DNA of 64,000 nucleotides, from the NCBI GenBank assembly GCA_001986395.2, contig MQVO02000022.1:248001-312000 (forward strand), written 5' to 3'. Made by a program: the position numbers and the translations under genes. Below the pieces are notes generated by a model, which was not told where the DNA came from, did not search any database, and was given only the letters and a program-made list of their open reading frames with translations. Below are positions 1 to 11,263 of the stretch, in pieces. This DNA is from Irpex lacteus (taxonomy: Eukaryota > Basidiomycota > Agaricomycetes > Polyporales > Irpicaceae). Position 1 is the first letter of the stretch. The number at the start of each line of letters is the position of its first letter.

Positions 1-18
1 CGGTGATAGCAGGTACCA

Positions 19-1235
19 ATGGCGAATCCTCTTGTGCGAGAACTGGGAGAGGCTCTGAACTTACCACCGTGGGTAACACAGTGCATAGAGTCGGGTTTAG
101 CAGTTGTATTGACCTTTTCTCTAGTATATCGGTCGAGATTATCCCTGGCACCGGAGATGAATGGTTACCTGAAGGAACGGAACCTCACAAAAGATTCCTC
201 GTGGTCGAGAATAATCTAGGTGTACCTCAGAAGGTCCTTTACAAAGCGTACCTCGAGGCTACGGCCGTTTTCCGGCGCTGTCGCACTCAGCTGTTGTCCA
301 TTGGAGGGTCAGTAACTCCGACCAGCTGTCAGGAGCACGATCTCATAGGCAGCACGCTCAATGCAACGGCGGTCTTGATCGTTCTCAACCCGGGACACAA
401 CACAGCCTGGAATGCACGAAAAAATCTCATACTCTCCGGGCATCGAGATATCCTTAGAGAACTATCTTTCACAACCTCTCTCCTTACGGTTCGGGAGTGC
501 GCCAAACACTCCCTCCTGTGGCACCATCGACGGTGGTTATTGAGGAGAATCTTCCCACCGTCCCCCGAGAGGCTCCGCTCACCGATAGGCGACGTACCCT
601 CGGCTTATTTTTCAGAGGCGACGGACGAGGATACACTTCGATCCGTGAATATCCCTCTCGAGGCTCTGGAGACCGAGTTTTCTGCGTGCACTGTCGCTTG
701 TGGCACGTACGAACGAAACTACTTCGGTTGGTCGCACCGATTCCGCTGCTTGGATGCACTGGTGAGCATCATTGAGGGTGCACAGACCGTCGAAAATCAG
801 GCTGCAGGGGCAGTAGAGGCTCTGCAAGAGGAATCGAGGCGTACAACCGCGTGGATAAATCGACACGTATCGGATTATACGGCCATGCAATATCAGTGTT
901 ACGTCGATAGCGTATTGCAGCATCCGTCGTATTGGTCTCGTATACACGAGCCATCTCGTCCTGGAGAAACATCTTTCGATCAAGCCAAATCGCTGCTGAA
1001 GGCGTACCCTAGTCATGAGGCTATCTGGCTTTATCTGCGAGGCGGTGTGCAAGTGCTAGACGATGGAGGGATGGAAAAACTCAAGCAGATAGCAGAAGAG
1101 TTTCTCAGCGGGATCAGTGACCCAAAGGCGACTGCATCCCTGGTGGGCGATGTTGAGTTGCAAGAGGCTCAGCGTCATGCACAACGTCTGTTGTCATGGA
1201 TTACAAGTTTCATTAGCAGAGGCGCTACTTCATAA
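19..1235 (+). CDS. PTAR1-like protein prenyltransferase alpha-repeat protein
   Basis: Model join(19..68,125..1235), 386 aa. The ATG at 19 opens a short first exon. A GTGGGT donor at 69 and a CTCTAG acceptor at 124 (56-nt intron) move it into the long downstream frame. The early motif VVENNLGVP, then LNPGHNTAWNARKNLILSG, the W-rich HHRRWLLRRIF helix and later YFGWSHR, HPSYWSR and HEAIWLYLR are alpha-subunit prenyltransferase repeats, arranged as in animal PTAR1 rather than as in FTase or RabGGTase alpha. In animals PTAR1 pairs with the RabGGTase beta subunit (GGTase III) to geranylgeranylate targets such as Ykt6; a matching fungal role is inferred. The 3' end converges on the SWIB gene. Family call fairly firm; the first exon rests on phase and similarity only. 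Confidence 0.82.
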
Positions 1236-1561
1236 CACTATGCAAATCTAGGAGACAGCAGTATACGGAGTATGTGTGCACATTAAGGGACATTGATACG
1301 CATGACATGGTATAGCTGACTTACAACAGGACAGATACATGCAGCACTTGACACGATGAAAATACGTTCTGCGCAGTAAAACACCTATGCTGTGAAACGA
1401 TTGCAACAAACATGTAAGTTATTGACAAAGGGCGAAAAAAGAAAGTGAATGGCCTGTGTGACCTGTTATAAGAGAGATTTAACGTATAAGGACTAAAGGC
1501 GTTGAAAATAAAGGCTGGCTGTAGCATGATACCTGTGATGTCACGGAAGACGCTGTTGTCA
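1236..1561. other. Intergenic, convergent 3' ends
   Basis: No gene seen. The stretch separates the stop of the PTAR1-like gene from the stop of the opposite-strand SWIB gene, so it should hold both 3' untranslated regions and polyadenylation signals. Confidence 0.6.
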
Positions 1562-2447
1562 TCAAGCAGCAGGGGCATCATACAGATGGCTGAGTTGCAC
1601 GAGGGTGAGTAACGATCGCCACGCTGGCATAAATGGGAGGAAGTATGACATACTCTCCAAGTTGCTTGTTCATCTTGAACATGCCAATCCTGTCGACACC
1701 GAATATGGTTTTCATTCGATCGTCGCATATGATCTCCCTCTTGTCTTCAGGATTTTGGAGGTTCTTCGACTTGATGTAATCCCATATGCGCTTAACCACC
1801 TGCGGCCGCGAGAGCTTCTCCGTCTCAAGAAGAGATGCCAAAGGGTCACTACAAACAACGATTTGTTCAACTCGAGCCAGTAGCAGTTGTCTGTATACAT
1901 ACCTGAGCGCGTATTCCTTTGTGAAGCCACCCTTTCTCTTCGGTTTCTCTGCCCCGTCGGCAACAGAGCTACCCTCGCCCTCAGAGTCCACCGTGGCAGC
2001 ACTCTTTGCCTTCTTCCCTCGCTTTGCCTTTGGCTTGGCTGAGCCTTTGGCCCGTGTAGCACGATCCCGGCCGTTCAGCTCTTGTGATAGCTGCCGCGCC
2101 AGTTCTGCATCTGACAGATGAGGGTCTTTCTTCGTCTCCTTCTTCACTTTCTTCGGTGCAGCAGACGTGTCTGACTCTTCATCCTCTCGTTTCCTCTTCA
2201 CTTGCTCTTCGCTCGTGTCCTCCTCCTCTGCCCCAGCTTCTCCGGTGCCTGACACTTGTTCATACACCTGGCTTATAAGAGCATCAAAATCATCCTTGTG
2301 CTCCTTCACTAGTTCTGATGTCAGCTCCGCGTTGTCCTCCACAAGTTGTTTTCGAACGCGTTTCGCGCTGATAGTTGAAAGGTCGACATCCGGCGCTTCC
2401 AGGATTGCGCGAATTTGCCCCTCGTATTTCTTAGCGTTGAAGGCCAT
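1562..2447 (-). CDS. SWIB domain nuclear protein (UAF30/TRI1-like)
   Basis: Model complement(join(1562..1589,1654..1848,1903..2447)), 255 aa. The N-terminus (about residues 1-60) resembles the DEK C-terminal helical domain. It is followed by a long acidic and then lysine-rich linker with nuclear-localisation-like KRKRE and PKKVKKE clusters. The C-terminus is a SWIB fold with LSRPQVVKRIWDYIK, LQNPEDKR and IFGVDRIGMFKMNKQLGDHLY. The second intron (GTATGT to CTCAG) is supported because splicing restores the SWIB ending QLGDHL; reading through gives an unrelated tail. Relatives are yeast Uaf30 (RNA polymerase I upstream activation factor) and Tri1. Which of these it matches cannot be decided here. 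An in-frame start 18 nt upstream (2465) is possible but is not an ATG. Confidence 0.85.
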
Positions 2448-2738
2448 GGTAAGAGAACGTTTCACAACCTTCGAGAGTTTGTGAAAGTGTGAGCGTCGGT
2501 GAAGGCAAAGTAGGAGAAGGAGTCACGGTAATAATCAGGGTCCAACTTACAAAGTTCGCATAAGAGCTAGACTACTCTTGGGGCAAACAACGATAAATAA
2601 GACGTGATGGGATCCCCATCGCCAGGGTTTAAGTAACAACTCTCACAATGTGATGCAAGCGTTATTACTGTACCATTGCAGACATAATTTTGCAGTAACA
2701 TCCGGTTATAATTTACATATATTATGCAGACATCCACT

Positions 2739-5700
2739 CTATCGTTGGACCTGCCCAGGGCGAGGCCAGGCATTTTCGGGTGGCTGACCTTGGGGAGGAC
2801 GAGGTGGTACCCCATTCCCTTGCTGCTGCTGGGGAGCTTGCGCCTCCCGTCGAGCTCTCTCTACCCATCTCCCGCGGACATACAACAGCGCTGACACAGC
2901 TATGGTCAAAACTACCAACAGCATCGTCTCTGCGAACTCGTCTGCCTCGTCTTCTTCTCGATTCCTCCGAGTGGCTGCGTCGAAGTAGTCTTCAGGGCCA
3001 TAGTCACCGTCACGTTCGTTCTCTTCACGACGGCGGTTCCTTGCCCACTGTGATTTGATGAGCAAAGATCCCAGGTTGTATCTGTAGGAACTGACCTGTA
3101 CGGGATCGTCGTCTTGATCCCCGTTTCTGCCTGACAGCTTCCGATTGAACTCTTCCCGAGCGCGTCCGGGATACCAAGGACGGCCGTCGTCGATATACTG
3201 CTCCTCTTCATGCCTAGTTTCCGGCTGACCTTGCTCTTCGTGTGTACCGTCGATCTCCGGTGCAGATGGAGGTGGATTATAGATATTATCTGTCGTACGT
3301 CAGAACCAGTCGTGTCGCAAGGTGAGACATTCCACTCACCAGCCTCCTCGTCGTAGTGCCACAGGTTAAGGTTGTCTGCTCCGCCAGTCAACGCATACCA
3401 CAGACTCTTCGCCTGTAGTTTCATCAATGACAGCGTAACAGGAATGTATGCTTCGCTGTTAACAGTCAACGCAGAGTCATAGTGCCGTTTAGCAAGATGG
3501 TAATCTTGCGGTACGCCCACTCCATTCTCGTACATGTAGCCCAAGTTCCACAACGCCAGGGCGCTCATCGAGGTGTCTGCGGCAGACTGATAAAACCCAG
3601 CAGCTTTTTCGAAGCGGATATCGGCAGGTTCGTCAGGTACTCCGAGCCCGTGGTAGTAGTAGTCTCCGACTTTCACCAGCGAGTCGATATTACGCTGAGC
3701 AGCTGACCGGGTCCATTGGGTTAGGGCCAGGCGAGCAGTGTCATTGGAGAGACCATGAGGCGCGAAGCGTGTAAACTTCAACACACTACGGTCTGCGATA
3801 TGGGGGTCAGTATGCATAGTGTGCCCTTGTCACGGAAAAGGTGCAAACCTTGGTCGAGGGCGAATGCAAGGTTATTCTGCGCAACTTCTATGCCCCTCTC
3901 AGCCGCAATCCACCAGTGTAGCAAAGCCAGTTCCTTGCCACGCTCTGTACCAGTACTCCATGCGATCTCCGCGTCTCGGAGAATATTGTCTTCCCAGACT
4001 CCCCGCTCAGCAACCAACTTATAGAAGGACACGGCGATAGAGCAAGAACTGGCCGCCAACTCCGGAGCACCTTCATGAGCTCTGGCGATGCGAGCTTGAA
4101 TATCGGCCAGGTAGTAATATGCTTCGAACGGCGAACCCTGGCGGATGGCTGCCTCAAAATACGCAGCGGCAGTTTTGAGGTCGTTGCGCCCTGTCGTTAC
4201 GAAGTCAGCTAACATAAATAACCGGAACAAGTCTCAACACTGACCATAATGATGTTTGCCGAGCTGAACCTGTGCTTCTGCCAGATCCTGGCCAGCGGCG
4301 ACGTTGAAGTGCTGCAACGCTTTCTTCATATCCTTGCGTCCGTCCACAAGCCCGTCTCGCCAGATAATGCCCAGACCGTTATGACTCTCCTTTTCTCCGT
4401 ACTCCGCACCCCTCTCAAACCACATTCTTGCAATGACAGGATCCTGCCTTACACCCTCTCCCCGCAGGTACATCCTCCCAATGTATCCAGCGGCAGCTGC
4501 CGCGTAACCAGCTGATGGATGCTGTTCTCTTGAAGATGGCTGAGGCGATCGCGGGTTAACGGGGTCTCGTGGCCATAGCTGCCTTGCTATGCTCAAGAAA
4601 TACTGCCGTGCTCTGTGGAAGTCTCGTGGTACCCTACTTGCCCCATCGCCGCCAGATGCGATACCGCCAATGCCACCGTAGATGGCACCTTGGTAGAATA
4701 TTTTCCCTAAACGGTATGCAAAGTCCAATTCGCCTCGATCGGCATTATACTGCAGTGCCTGTTAAATCTATGGGTCTGAGATACTGTCGGAGGAATTACT
4801 CACCGAGTAGTACTCGAGGAGGTCTTCCCACGTTTCTCCCGCAGCGCGAGCGTTGGCCGTCTTGATGACAGGTCTCACAGCGTTCAACCCAGTGGATGCT
4901 ACACTTGCGCCAGGACCGTACACACCACCCTCAAGGTCAGAGAGACGAGGCGGTACCAGAGGCAGAGTGCGGCCGCCAGGAGGTCCTGATAGGAACTTCG
5001 CCATAGCTAAACAAATCAGTTCAGCGGTACTGCACATGAAGGCCTTGTCCACATACATTGTTCGGCTGCATCCTCGTACCATTTCAGCGCAGACATACAA
5101 TCCTCAGCTACGCCAATGCCGCTCCAGTACTTGTATCCCATGGTCATTTGCGAGCCTTTGTCGCCGCCATGACCAGCAAATACTGTGTACAGCTGGGCCT
5201 GTGCTGCGTCTGCAGCGGTGGAGTTACCGTAGCCTGTAGAGTACAGAAATCCTAGGTAGGCCTGGGAGGTTGCATTGCCCGTGAGAGTAGCGTAATTGTA
5301 GAACGACTTGTACGCGAGTGCAGGGTCCAGAGGGAAATATGGGTTTGGTGGAAGCTGATTGCGATAGGGTAAATAGGACGTACTATAGAGGCCGAAAAAC
5401 ATGCAACACACCAAAGATAGTTTCGCAAGAGTGAACAGCGCATCCTCGTGCCCAAGGTCCGCGGCATGCTGCAGCAAGTCCAAGACCTTCACTGCCTTTC
5501 CTGACAAATCGTCCTCTCTCCGTCTACTTCCAGCCTGCGAGTCGAATATGCGCGAAATAAATCTCGGTATTATGTGCTGGTGGCGCAACTTCAGAAGTAT
5601 TCGATACGCATTGGCGACAGGACCTTGGCCCTGTGGATTCGGAAGAAACGCAGACCAGAATGATGGGGCATAATTATGGATGGAGTATGGGAGATCAATG

Positions 5701-6039
5701 TGATCTTCTCTGTACGCGTAAGGTGCGTTGACGTGGTGCAGGACGGTGACTGCCTGTTTGTAGGCTCGTGCCGCTGTGCAGCAATATTAGTATGTAATTC
5801 CGCGCGCATTTGATAGACTTGGGATACAGACCTTCAGCAGCTGTGTCAAGGACTTGTGAAGTCTTCGCCTCCTCTTGCACAACGTTCTATCTCATCGCGT
5901 AAGACACACGCTCAACGGAGGGAGCGCTGCATGTACTCACCTCCGAGGTTCCAGCACACGACACCGCTGCTAGCGCCACCAAACCAAAGGCAATGTAGGT
6001 AGCCTTCCTCGCTTTCGAAGTCCGTTTGCTAGAGCCCAT
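2739..6039 (-). CDS. HRD3: ERAD ubiquitin-ligase scaffold HRD3/SEL1L
   Basis: Ten-exon model complement(join(2739..3047,3096..3289,3340..3792,3849..4208,4245..4758,4804..5006,5057..5354,5412..5773,5832..5886,5941..6039)), 948 aa, close to the usual 800-950. It starts MGSSKRTSKARK followed by a hydrophobic signal or anchor segment. Many Sel1-like repeats follow, such as GYKYWSGIGV, AAAAAGYIGRMYLRGEGV, GLGIIWRDGL and LGYMYENGVGVPQDYHLAKR. The hallmark GPPGGRTLPLVPPRLSD and GVYGPGASVASTGLN block sits mid-protein. Near the C-terminus is a membrane span (MLLVVLTIAVSALLYV) followed by a short Q/P-rich cytosolic tail. HRD3 is the luminal partner of the Hrd1 ligase, passing misfolded ER glycoproteins to retrotranslocation. 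One intron (4209-4244) is only 36 nt long. Very confident of the family; each junction is in phase. Confidence 0.94.
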
Positions 6040-6597
6040 GTTTGTTGTAGAATGCCCGTGAGATTATACAAGAAGCCCAAGCTGAGCTGTTCTAAGAATC
6101 AAGTGGTTTCTGTGTCGTGTCCGTTGTACGTAATGCAGATGTGCCAACTACTGGGAAAGCAGCTATAACAACGAGATAACCAGCTTCGTGTGTAGAGGTT
6201 ACAAGTGTGAACTAGTTCGCATAGCGAGACGTTGCAGTGAGTTGGTGGTGGCCAAGATGTAAAGTATAGACAGGCGCCGGATGTGCATCACCTTTGCAAT
6301 GACGTGTCAGGACGTGTATGATCGCCGTATCCTCTCAATAATCAACACAAAATGGCAATTTTATTACAGATCATACCAATACAGAAGAGAATGGAGAAGA
6401 AACATGTAGAAGAGGAAATGGATGGAACTGCAATTGTGAAGAGGTCCGTGCACATAAACTAGGGGAAGTGAAGCATAACGCGTAACGGGTCGTGTCAAAT
6501 AGCTCATTCAAATCTAACGAAAGCATGGTCAAGATCTGTCACAGACGTGAGAGGGATTTTATACAGAATGCAAAAGCCGTTCAGACTTACGATAACA
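6040..6597. other. Intergenic, upstream of HRD3
   Basis: No gene seen. It should hold the HRD3 promoter (HRD3 is read leftwards from 6039) and the 3' untranslated region of the SAP/ankyrin-like gene that ends at 6598. It is A/T-rich near 6340-6420. Confidence 0.5.
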
Positions 6598-7872
6598 TTA
6601 GTTGAGATTTTGTAACTTCATCCACTCGGCGTCGTTGGCGTTGAAATCGACGCCTTTCGTCGTCCACCATCTCCTTGCAGCCTCTCCGCCACCAATCGCA
6701 TCTTCAAGCGCCTCCTCGATATCGCACATGCGATACTGTATAGGTAACCCGCTCTTGTCCCACCACTCCAGTACTTCCGGTCTATTGTGCTTGGTTGCAC
6801 CAACGAGAGCGTCTTGATCAAAGATGACCTGCAAACCGCTCTCGAGCCACCACTGAAGGACGTCAACTCGTCCATGGCAACTGGCATGGTACATAGCGAG
6901 TTTGTCGTATTTGACCTCCGGTTGGTTGCACGCCCACCAGTCCAGTATTTCCACATGTCCCGCATTGCTCGCCATGTCCATGACCCTGCCGACCTTCATC
7001 ACCAATCTGCCCTCCTTGCTTTTTCGCTTCCACCAGCTTAGAACCTCGATGTGATTCCTCGCGCTGGCCATCTCCAGAGCAGCCTCCGTGTACTCGAATG
7101 GTAATCCAGAGTTTAACCACCATTCTAGAGAAACAACGTTTCCGTGGCGAGACGCACCGTCGATTGCCTTGATCACAGATTCCGTGGAAGGGGTGGTGAT
7201 GACTTCCGGATGAAGGTCTCGGGCGTATTTCCACCACGTAAGGACAGACACGCGACCGTGGATAGCCGCCGTAATAGGCAACAGATCATGGCGGTATAAC
7301 GTACGGAATATGGAGGGATGATGAGTGAGGAAGTATTCCAGTACGTTGACGTACCCGAACCGAACTATCAAGATGGCGCTGACCTTGGTGGGTGGGTGGG
7401 ATGCTGGGTCAACCGTGCGGATTAAGGGGAGGTACCCAGTGAGGACGGCATGGTCTGTCTGATTCGCCTGCGTCCAGTCCAATGGTTGTGGTAAGCTTGT
7501 CGGGATACCGACTGCTTTGGCAAGCTCCCAGTCCCCCAAATGGTCCATGATCTCTGCCAGGAGCTCTACTGGAAGGTCGGGAGCTTTCACCTGGCGAGGT
7601 CGCGTCTTCGATCCATTGACCACTACCGACCCATTTGGATGATGGTTATGGACATCTGTGGGGAAGTTGTATGTGTCTATATCATACTGTGCCAGTCGAT
7701 ATGCCAGCTCCTGATCACTTCCAATAGTCGACAATCCTCTTGCGACGAGGAAGAGCACGAGCTGATCGTGGGTAAGCCGAGCATATGCAGCGTTAACTTG
7801 ATCTACATAATCTGCGCGAATCTTGCCGTTTATGAGCAGTACGCTAACATACAAAGCTAACATACTGACCAT
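6598..7872 (-). CDS. SAP-motif, F-box-like and ankyrin-like repeat protein
   Basis: Apparently one open exon, 424 aa. Residues about 30-65 (LTHDQLVLFLVARGLSTIGS, then LAYRLAQYDIDTY) look like a SAP motif. LPVELLAEIMDHLGDWELA (about 100-120) resembles an F-box-type entry segment. From about residue 165 onward there are degenerate ankyrin-type units, each carrying a conserved tryptophan pair: VLTWWKYA, SLEWWLNSGLP, VLSWWKRKS, ILDWWACN, VLQWWLESGL and VLEWWDKSGLP. Such proteins are expanded in Agaricomycetes and have no settled function; an adaptor role is a guess. The hydrophobic first 15 residues may be 5' leader or intron rather than protein, so the true start could be downstream or in an unseen upstream exon. 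Confidence 0.7.
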   Translation of the reverse strand: MVSMLALYVSVLLINGKIRADYVDQVNAAYARLTHDQLVLFLVARGLSTIGSDQELAYRLAQYDIDTYNFPTDVHNHHPNGSVVVNGSKTRPRQVKAPDLPVELLAEIMDHLGDWELAKAVGIPTSLPQPLDWTQANQTDHAVLTGYLPLIRTVDPASHPPTKVSAILIVRFGYVNVLEYFLTHHPSIFRTLYRHDLLPITAAIHGRVSVLTWWKYARDLHPEVITTPSTESVIKAIDGASRHGNVVSLEWWLNSGLPFEYTEAALEMASARNHIEVLSWWKRKSKEGRLVMKVGRVMDMASNAGHVEILDWWACNQPEVKYDKLAMYHASCHGRVDVLQWWLESGLQVIFDQDALVGATKHNRPEVLEWWDKSGLPIQYRMCDIEEALEDAIGGGEAARRWWTTKGVDFNANDAEWMKLQNLN

Positions 7873-8168
7873 GTATCAGCGTGTATTCGAACACAAAAAC
7901 TTCAGGATGCAGGGAACAGCGTAGAGAGAGATGGCGGGCAGGAGAAAGCCCTGTGGAGCGCCCGAAGAACTGAAAGCCGAAATAAGAGCAGTCCGGCCGA
8001 ATTTGGTAGCCAATAGGCTTTGGAAAGTTTGGATCCTAACAGTTACAAACACCTTCAAGTTGCTGGCCACCGCCAACGGTATGTGCAAGAACACATTATC
8101 ATACAGGAGCGGACAAGATATTGTTACTACTAGTACATTGTTCTCCATTATTTTCTCTTTCCCATAGA

Positions 8169-9116
8169 TCAAGGAACAGGCCTCCCCGCACGAATGGCCT
8201 TCGCGGCTTCGCTCTGAGCTTCGTCTCGAAGGTAACGTCCGTAAATCTCTGCATAGTACTCCTTATCCTGAATAATCTCTTAGCTGTGTTGGATGTCCGG
8301 ATTACATAGCAAATACTTACACTCTGCGTATTCAAAACGCTCTCCCGCTTCTCCACGAGCTCAGCATACTCTTTCCACTTCGGGCCCACACCCTCACGAG
8401 TGAAGCCCCGATTCTCTGCGATGATGTAGTCTCTCACAATCCAAGGCACAATGGCGATGTCGACCAAGCTGAACTCCTCGCCGAGGAAGTATGGTCCCTT
8501 GATCTTCTCCGTGAACGTCCTCAGAGCCTTGTTGAGCTCCTCTAACGCGTCCTTCTGCTTATCAGCCTCTTGCGCCTGGACAAGTTTCATTTGCCACGGG
8601 AGAATAGACTTAGAAACATAGTCGATCCAGATGCGCGCGTATGCTCTCTCCACGGGGTCTGTTGGCAGAACGTGAGGCGTGTGGTTTGGGAACTCTTCTT
8701 CAAGTAACTCGGAGAGTATGAGCGACTCGTATAGAGCCTTGCCCTTGTATTCAATAGCGGGGACAAGACCCTTCGGGTTTATGTCTACATAGAAGTTAGG
8801 GGTTAGAACAGATCATCACTGAAGACGATGGACCACCAATTACCTAGGAAGTGTTTCTCCTTTTTGTAAGGATTGACCTCTACGTATTTGTACGGTATAC
8901 CCTTTTCTTCGAGAGTGATCCACGTGCGCTGAACAAAGGGACAGAACTGTTGTGCGAAGGGGACTCGATCAGAGTTATAATCGTACCTGAGTAGAGAATT
9001 GAACGCACCCAGCCCGCGTAGAACACCAAGGCCTGTGGGTCTTGATGTTTCTCTACCGTCTTCGCCGCAAGCCCAGTAGCGACGGGATGGATATGTTGAT
9101 CTGGTACGCCTGACAT
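8169..9116 (-). CDS. Glutathione S-transferase, omega-like
   Basis: Model complement(join(8169..8267,8321..8784,8844..8946,9009..9116)), 257 aa. The N-terminal thioredoxin-fold half shows YAGWFCPFVQRTW with the likely catalytic Cys38, and then DINPKGLVPAIEYKG and LYESLILSELLEE, the cis-Pro loop and the glutathione gamma-glutamyl site. The C-terminal helical half contains PYFLGEEFSLVDIAIVPWIV, the usual GST N-capping region. A Cys rather than Ser/Tyr active site is the mark of omega-type GSTs, which in wood-decay fungi act as thioltransferases or in deglutathionylation and xenobiotic handling. The first intron (8947-9008) is needed because read-through disrupts the active-site motif. Substrate unknown. 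Confidence 0.9.
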
Positions 9117-9458
9117 TGCGATGTTGGGATGATGTGTGCTAGTACACCTTCGTGAGACTCTGGATGAAGATACACGCAGTACAGTATATATAGCCAAAAC
9201 ATCCGACGTTTAGTCAGCGACTGGTAGCGTCATTGCTGACTGATACTTTCTATACACAACAAAGTCTCTCGCAATCGATGACGTTGTCACCTTACAGCTT
9301 TGTGAATACGGACTGCGGACTCCCAGGAAAGGAAGGTCTAGTATTGCCTTTATGTAGACACTCAGTCACTCGTCCAAGTTATCAACGAAGACCAACATCT
9401 TTACTTTGTCATTAAACATTAATTCTCTACAACAAACGCCTATATCATCACATCCACT
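9117..9458. other. Intergenic, between GST start and secreted-protein stop
   Basis: No gene seen. It should hold the GST promoter and the 3' untranslated region of the neighbouring secreted-protein gene; both are on the minus strand. Confidence 0.45.
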
Positions 9459-10276
9459 TTAAACCAGCATCTCAGCAAGGGCTCTCAACCTATACCGCGA
9501 CGAGAACTGTCAGAACTGATAAACAGGCTCATAAACATAGTGTACTCACTGCAAGGCAATGGGACCACCGGGAAACACAGGCTTTGGCGCAGGACGGTTT
9601 TGGCAGTCAGCAGGGATTTGGCTTGTGAGCCCAGAGCAGCGCAAATCGATGATGCGCTTGCCAATAGTAGTAGGGGACTTGATACTACATCATGCGGAGG
9701 TTAAGCGTAAATAATAAGCTGAGCAATATCTGTCGAGGTATACTCACGAGAGAGGGATGTGGCCGAGCAGACCGCTAACAGGCTTAGGAGCAGCGTCGTT
9801 GTTGAAACAATCGGCTGGGATGGTAGCAGGATCGCCAGAGCAGTGAAGGTTGATTATGCGCTTCGCGTTCCTAAGTCTGGTACAAAGTACAATTCAATTA
9901 ATATCGAGGTCCATGCTCAAATCTGATAGCTATAGTGCTTACTGCAAGACGGTGTTCCCAGACAAGTCTGGAGGGTGCTGATGGTTCGCGTCAAAGCATT
10001 CTGCTGGCCAGTTGGTGATGGGACCCAAACAGTGGCTATCGAGGATACGCTTGGCCATCCTCAAGTCACGACGGGCAACAGTTGGCAGCCTGATAGGGAC
10101 ACCGATCCTGAATGGTCTGCCCTTCGGTCCCACAGGCCTATATATCGTTCAATTTAGATACTGTGAACAACTCGGTAGTAGGGAGATTATACGCACAGCA
10201 GTGGGTTTGACAAAGCCGGTAGGACGGCAATGGCCATGACGAGGACGAAAGCAACGATGGCCGTGACAGCGCGCAT
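9459..10276 (-). CDS. Small secreted protein built from repeated Cys modules
   Basis: Model complement(join(9459..9489,9550..9684,9748..9876,9943..10137,10197..10276)), 189 aa. It starts with a clear signal peptide (MRAVTAIVAFVLVMAIAVLP, then ALS). Exons 2, 3 and 4 each encode one copy of a module: KRILDSHC-x10-C, KRIINLHC-x10-C and KRIIDLRC-x10-C, with a P-A-(D/E)-C ending (WPAEC, IPADC, IPADC). All four introns are phase 2, so the module exons are symmetric. The fifth short exon (LRALAEMLV) is supported by the same LQ-LR junction seen between modules; without it the protein stops at 9546-9548. No known family recognised. A secreted, disulfide-bonded or processed peptide is inferred. Confidence 0.68.
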
Positions 10277-11263
10277 TATGGCGAGGATAGTCGTGAGTTG
10301 AAAGAACGAGTAGAGGGGCTAATGTAAGTTCGTGACAAAAAGTGGTCTTCGAAAAAGAAAAAGTCGGGCTGATAGTGACATCATTAGCATTGAGTGTTAT
10401 TGGCACTACGAGGGGTAGGTACTTACCAACCAGTACCGCGACTTGAATGGGCAGGCTAAGAAGAACGAAAAAGGCCAGCTGAAGAACTGTCCTCTGTGCC
10501 CTCTGGTCTTATATATCGGTGTCCCTGAGACATAAACTGCACGTTGCTCGCCGACTTCATCGCATTTAGGACTGAAACAGTATAGAAAGTATCGCCCCAG
10601 AAACGCGTCACTGATGCGCCCAGGACAATTTGTGCCAGAGCGTACCAGGCCGCCCGCGTTCATCAATCGACGAATTTTAGACTATAGAAAGAGGCCGAGG
10701 TGCACTGCAGATATCGTGCACAGCATTGCGTACCACGTACGTGGTAGTGAAACGACTACTAGTATGAGTGAAGTGAGTATACTTCGTCATTCGGGATGTA
10801 AGGCACCACGGTTCGTGCGCACCTTTATGGATTTTACAATGGACGGTGAAGCGCATGCGCACACTTAGATAGAGCTATCCTGAGTACACAGAATAATATG
10901 TGGATGAGGTACAGGTCCAACTTGGAGGACTCGGATGGGGCGATCCCGATTTCCGATCACAGCACGATCAAGATACAGACTAACGCTCAAACTGAACTCC
11001 TTCGCCAGCCTGAGTGTAAGTTGGCCATCGCTGATTACAGAGGTCACACATTGTAAGTATACTGATTATAATACCACCTAAAATAAGTACTGAGAAGCCC
11101 CTGTTAGGTCATCATACTCTTAAAATTAAAACCCCAAATAGGGGCCTTCACTCGTTCAAGTTTGAACGTGACGGTCCACTCCCGCCTTGCGGTGCTGAAA
11201 CAAACTCGGTCGGCGGTGGCCAGTGTTGTTACAACACCTTCGACGCTATCGACTCCAATTGCT
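10277..11263. other. Intergenic, divergent promoter region
   Basis: About 1 kb between the divergently read secreted-protein gene and the PTRHD1-like gene. Only short shadow reading frames are present. Nothing specific recognised. Confidence 0.45.

Noticed and set aside
7876..8172. 98-codon minus-strand open frame between the GST and the SAP/ankyrin-like gene
   Set aside because: No motif, starts inside the GST terminal exon region, and lies where a promoter and 3' untranslated region are expected.
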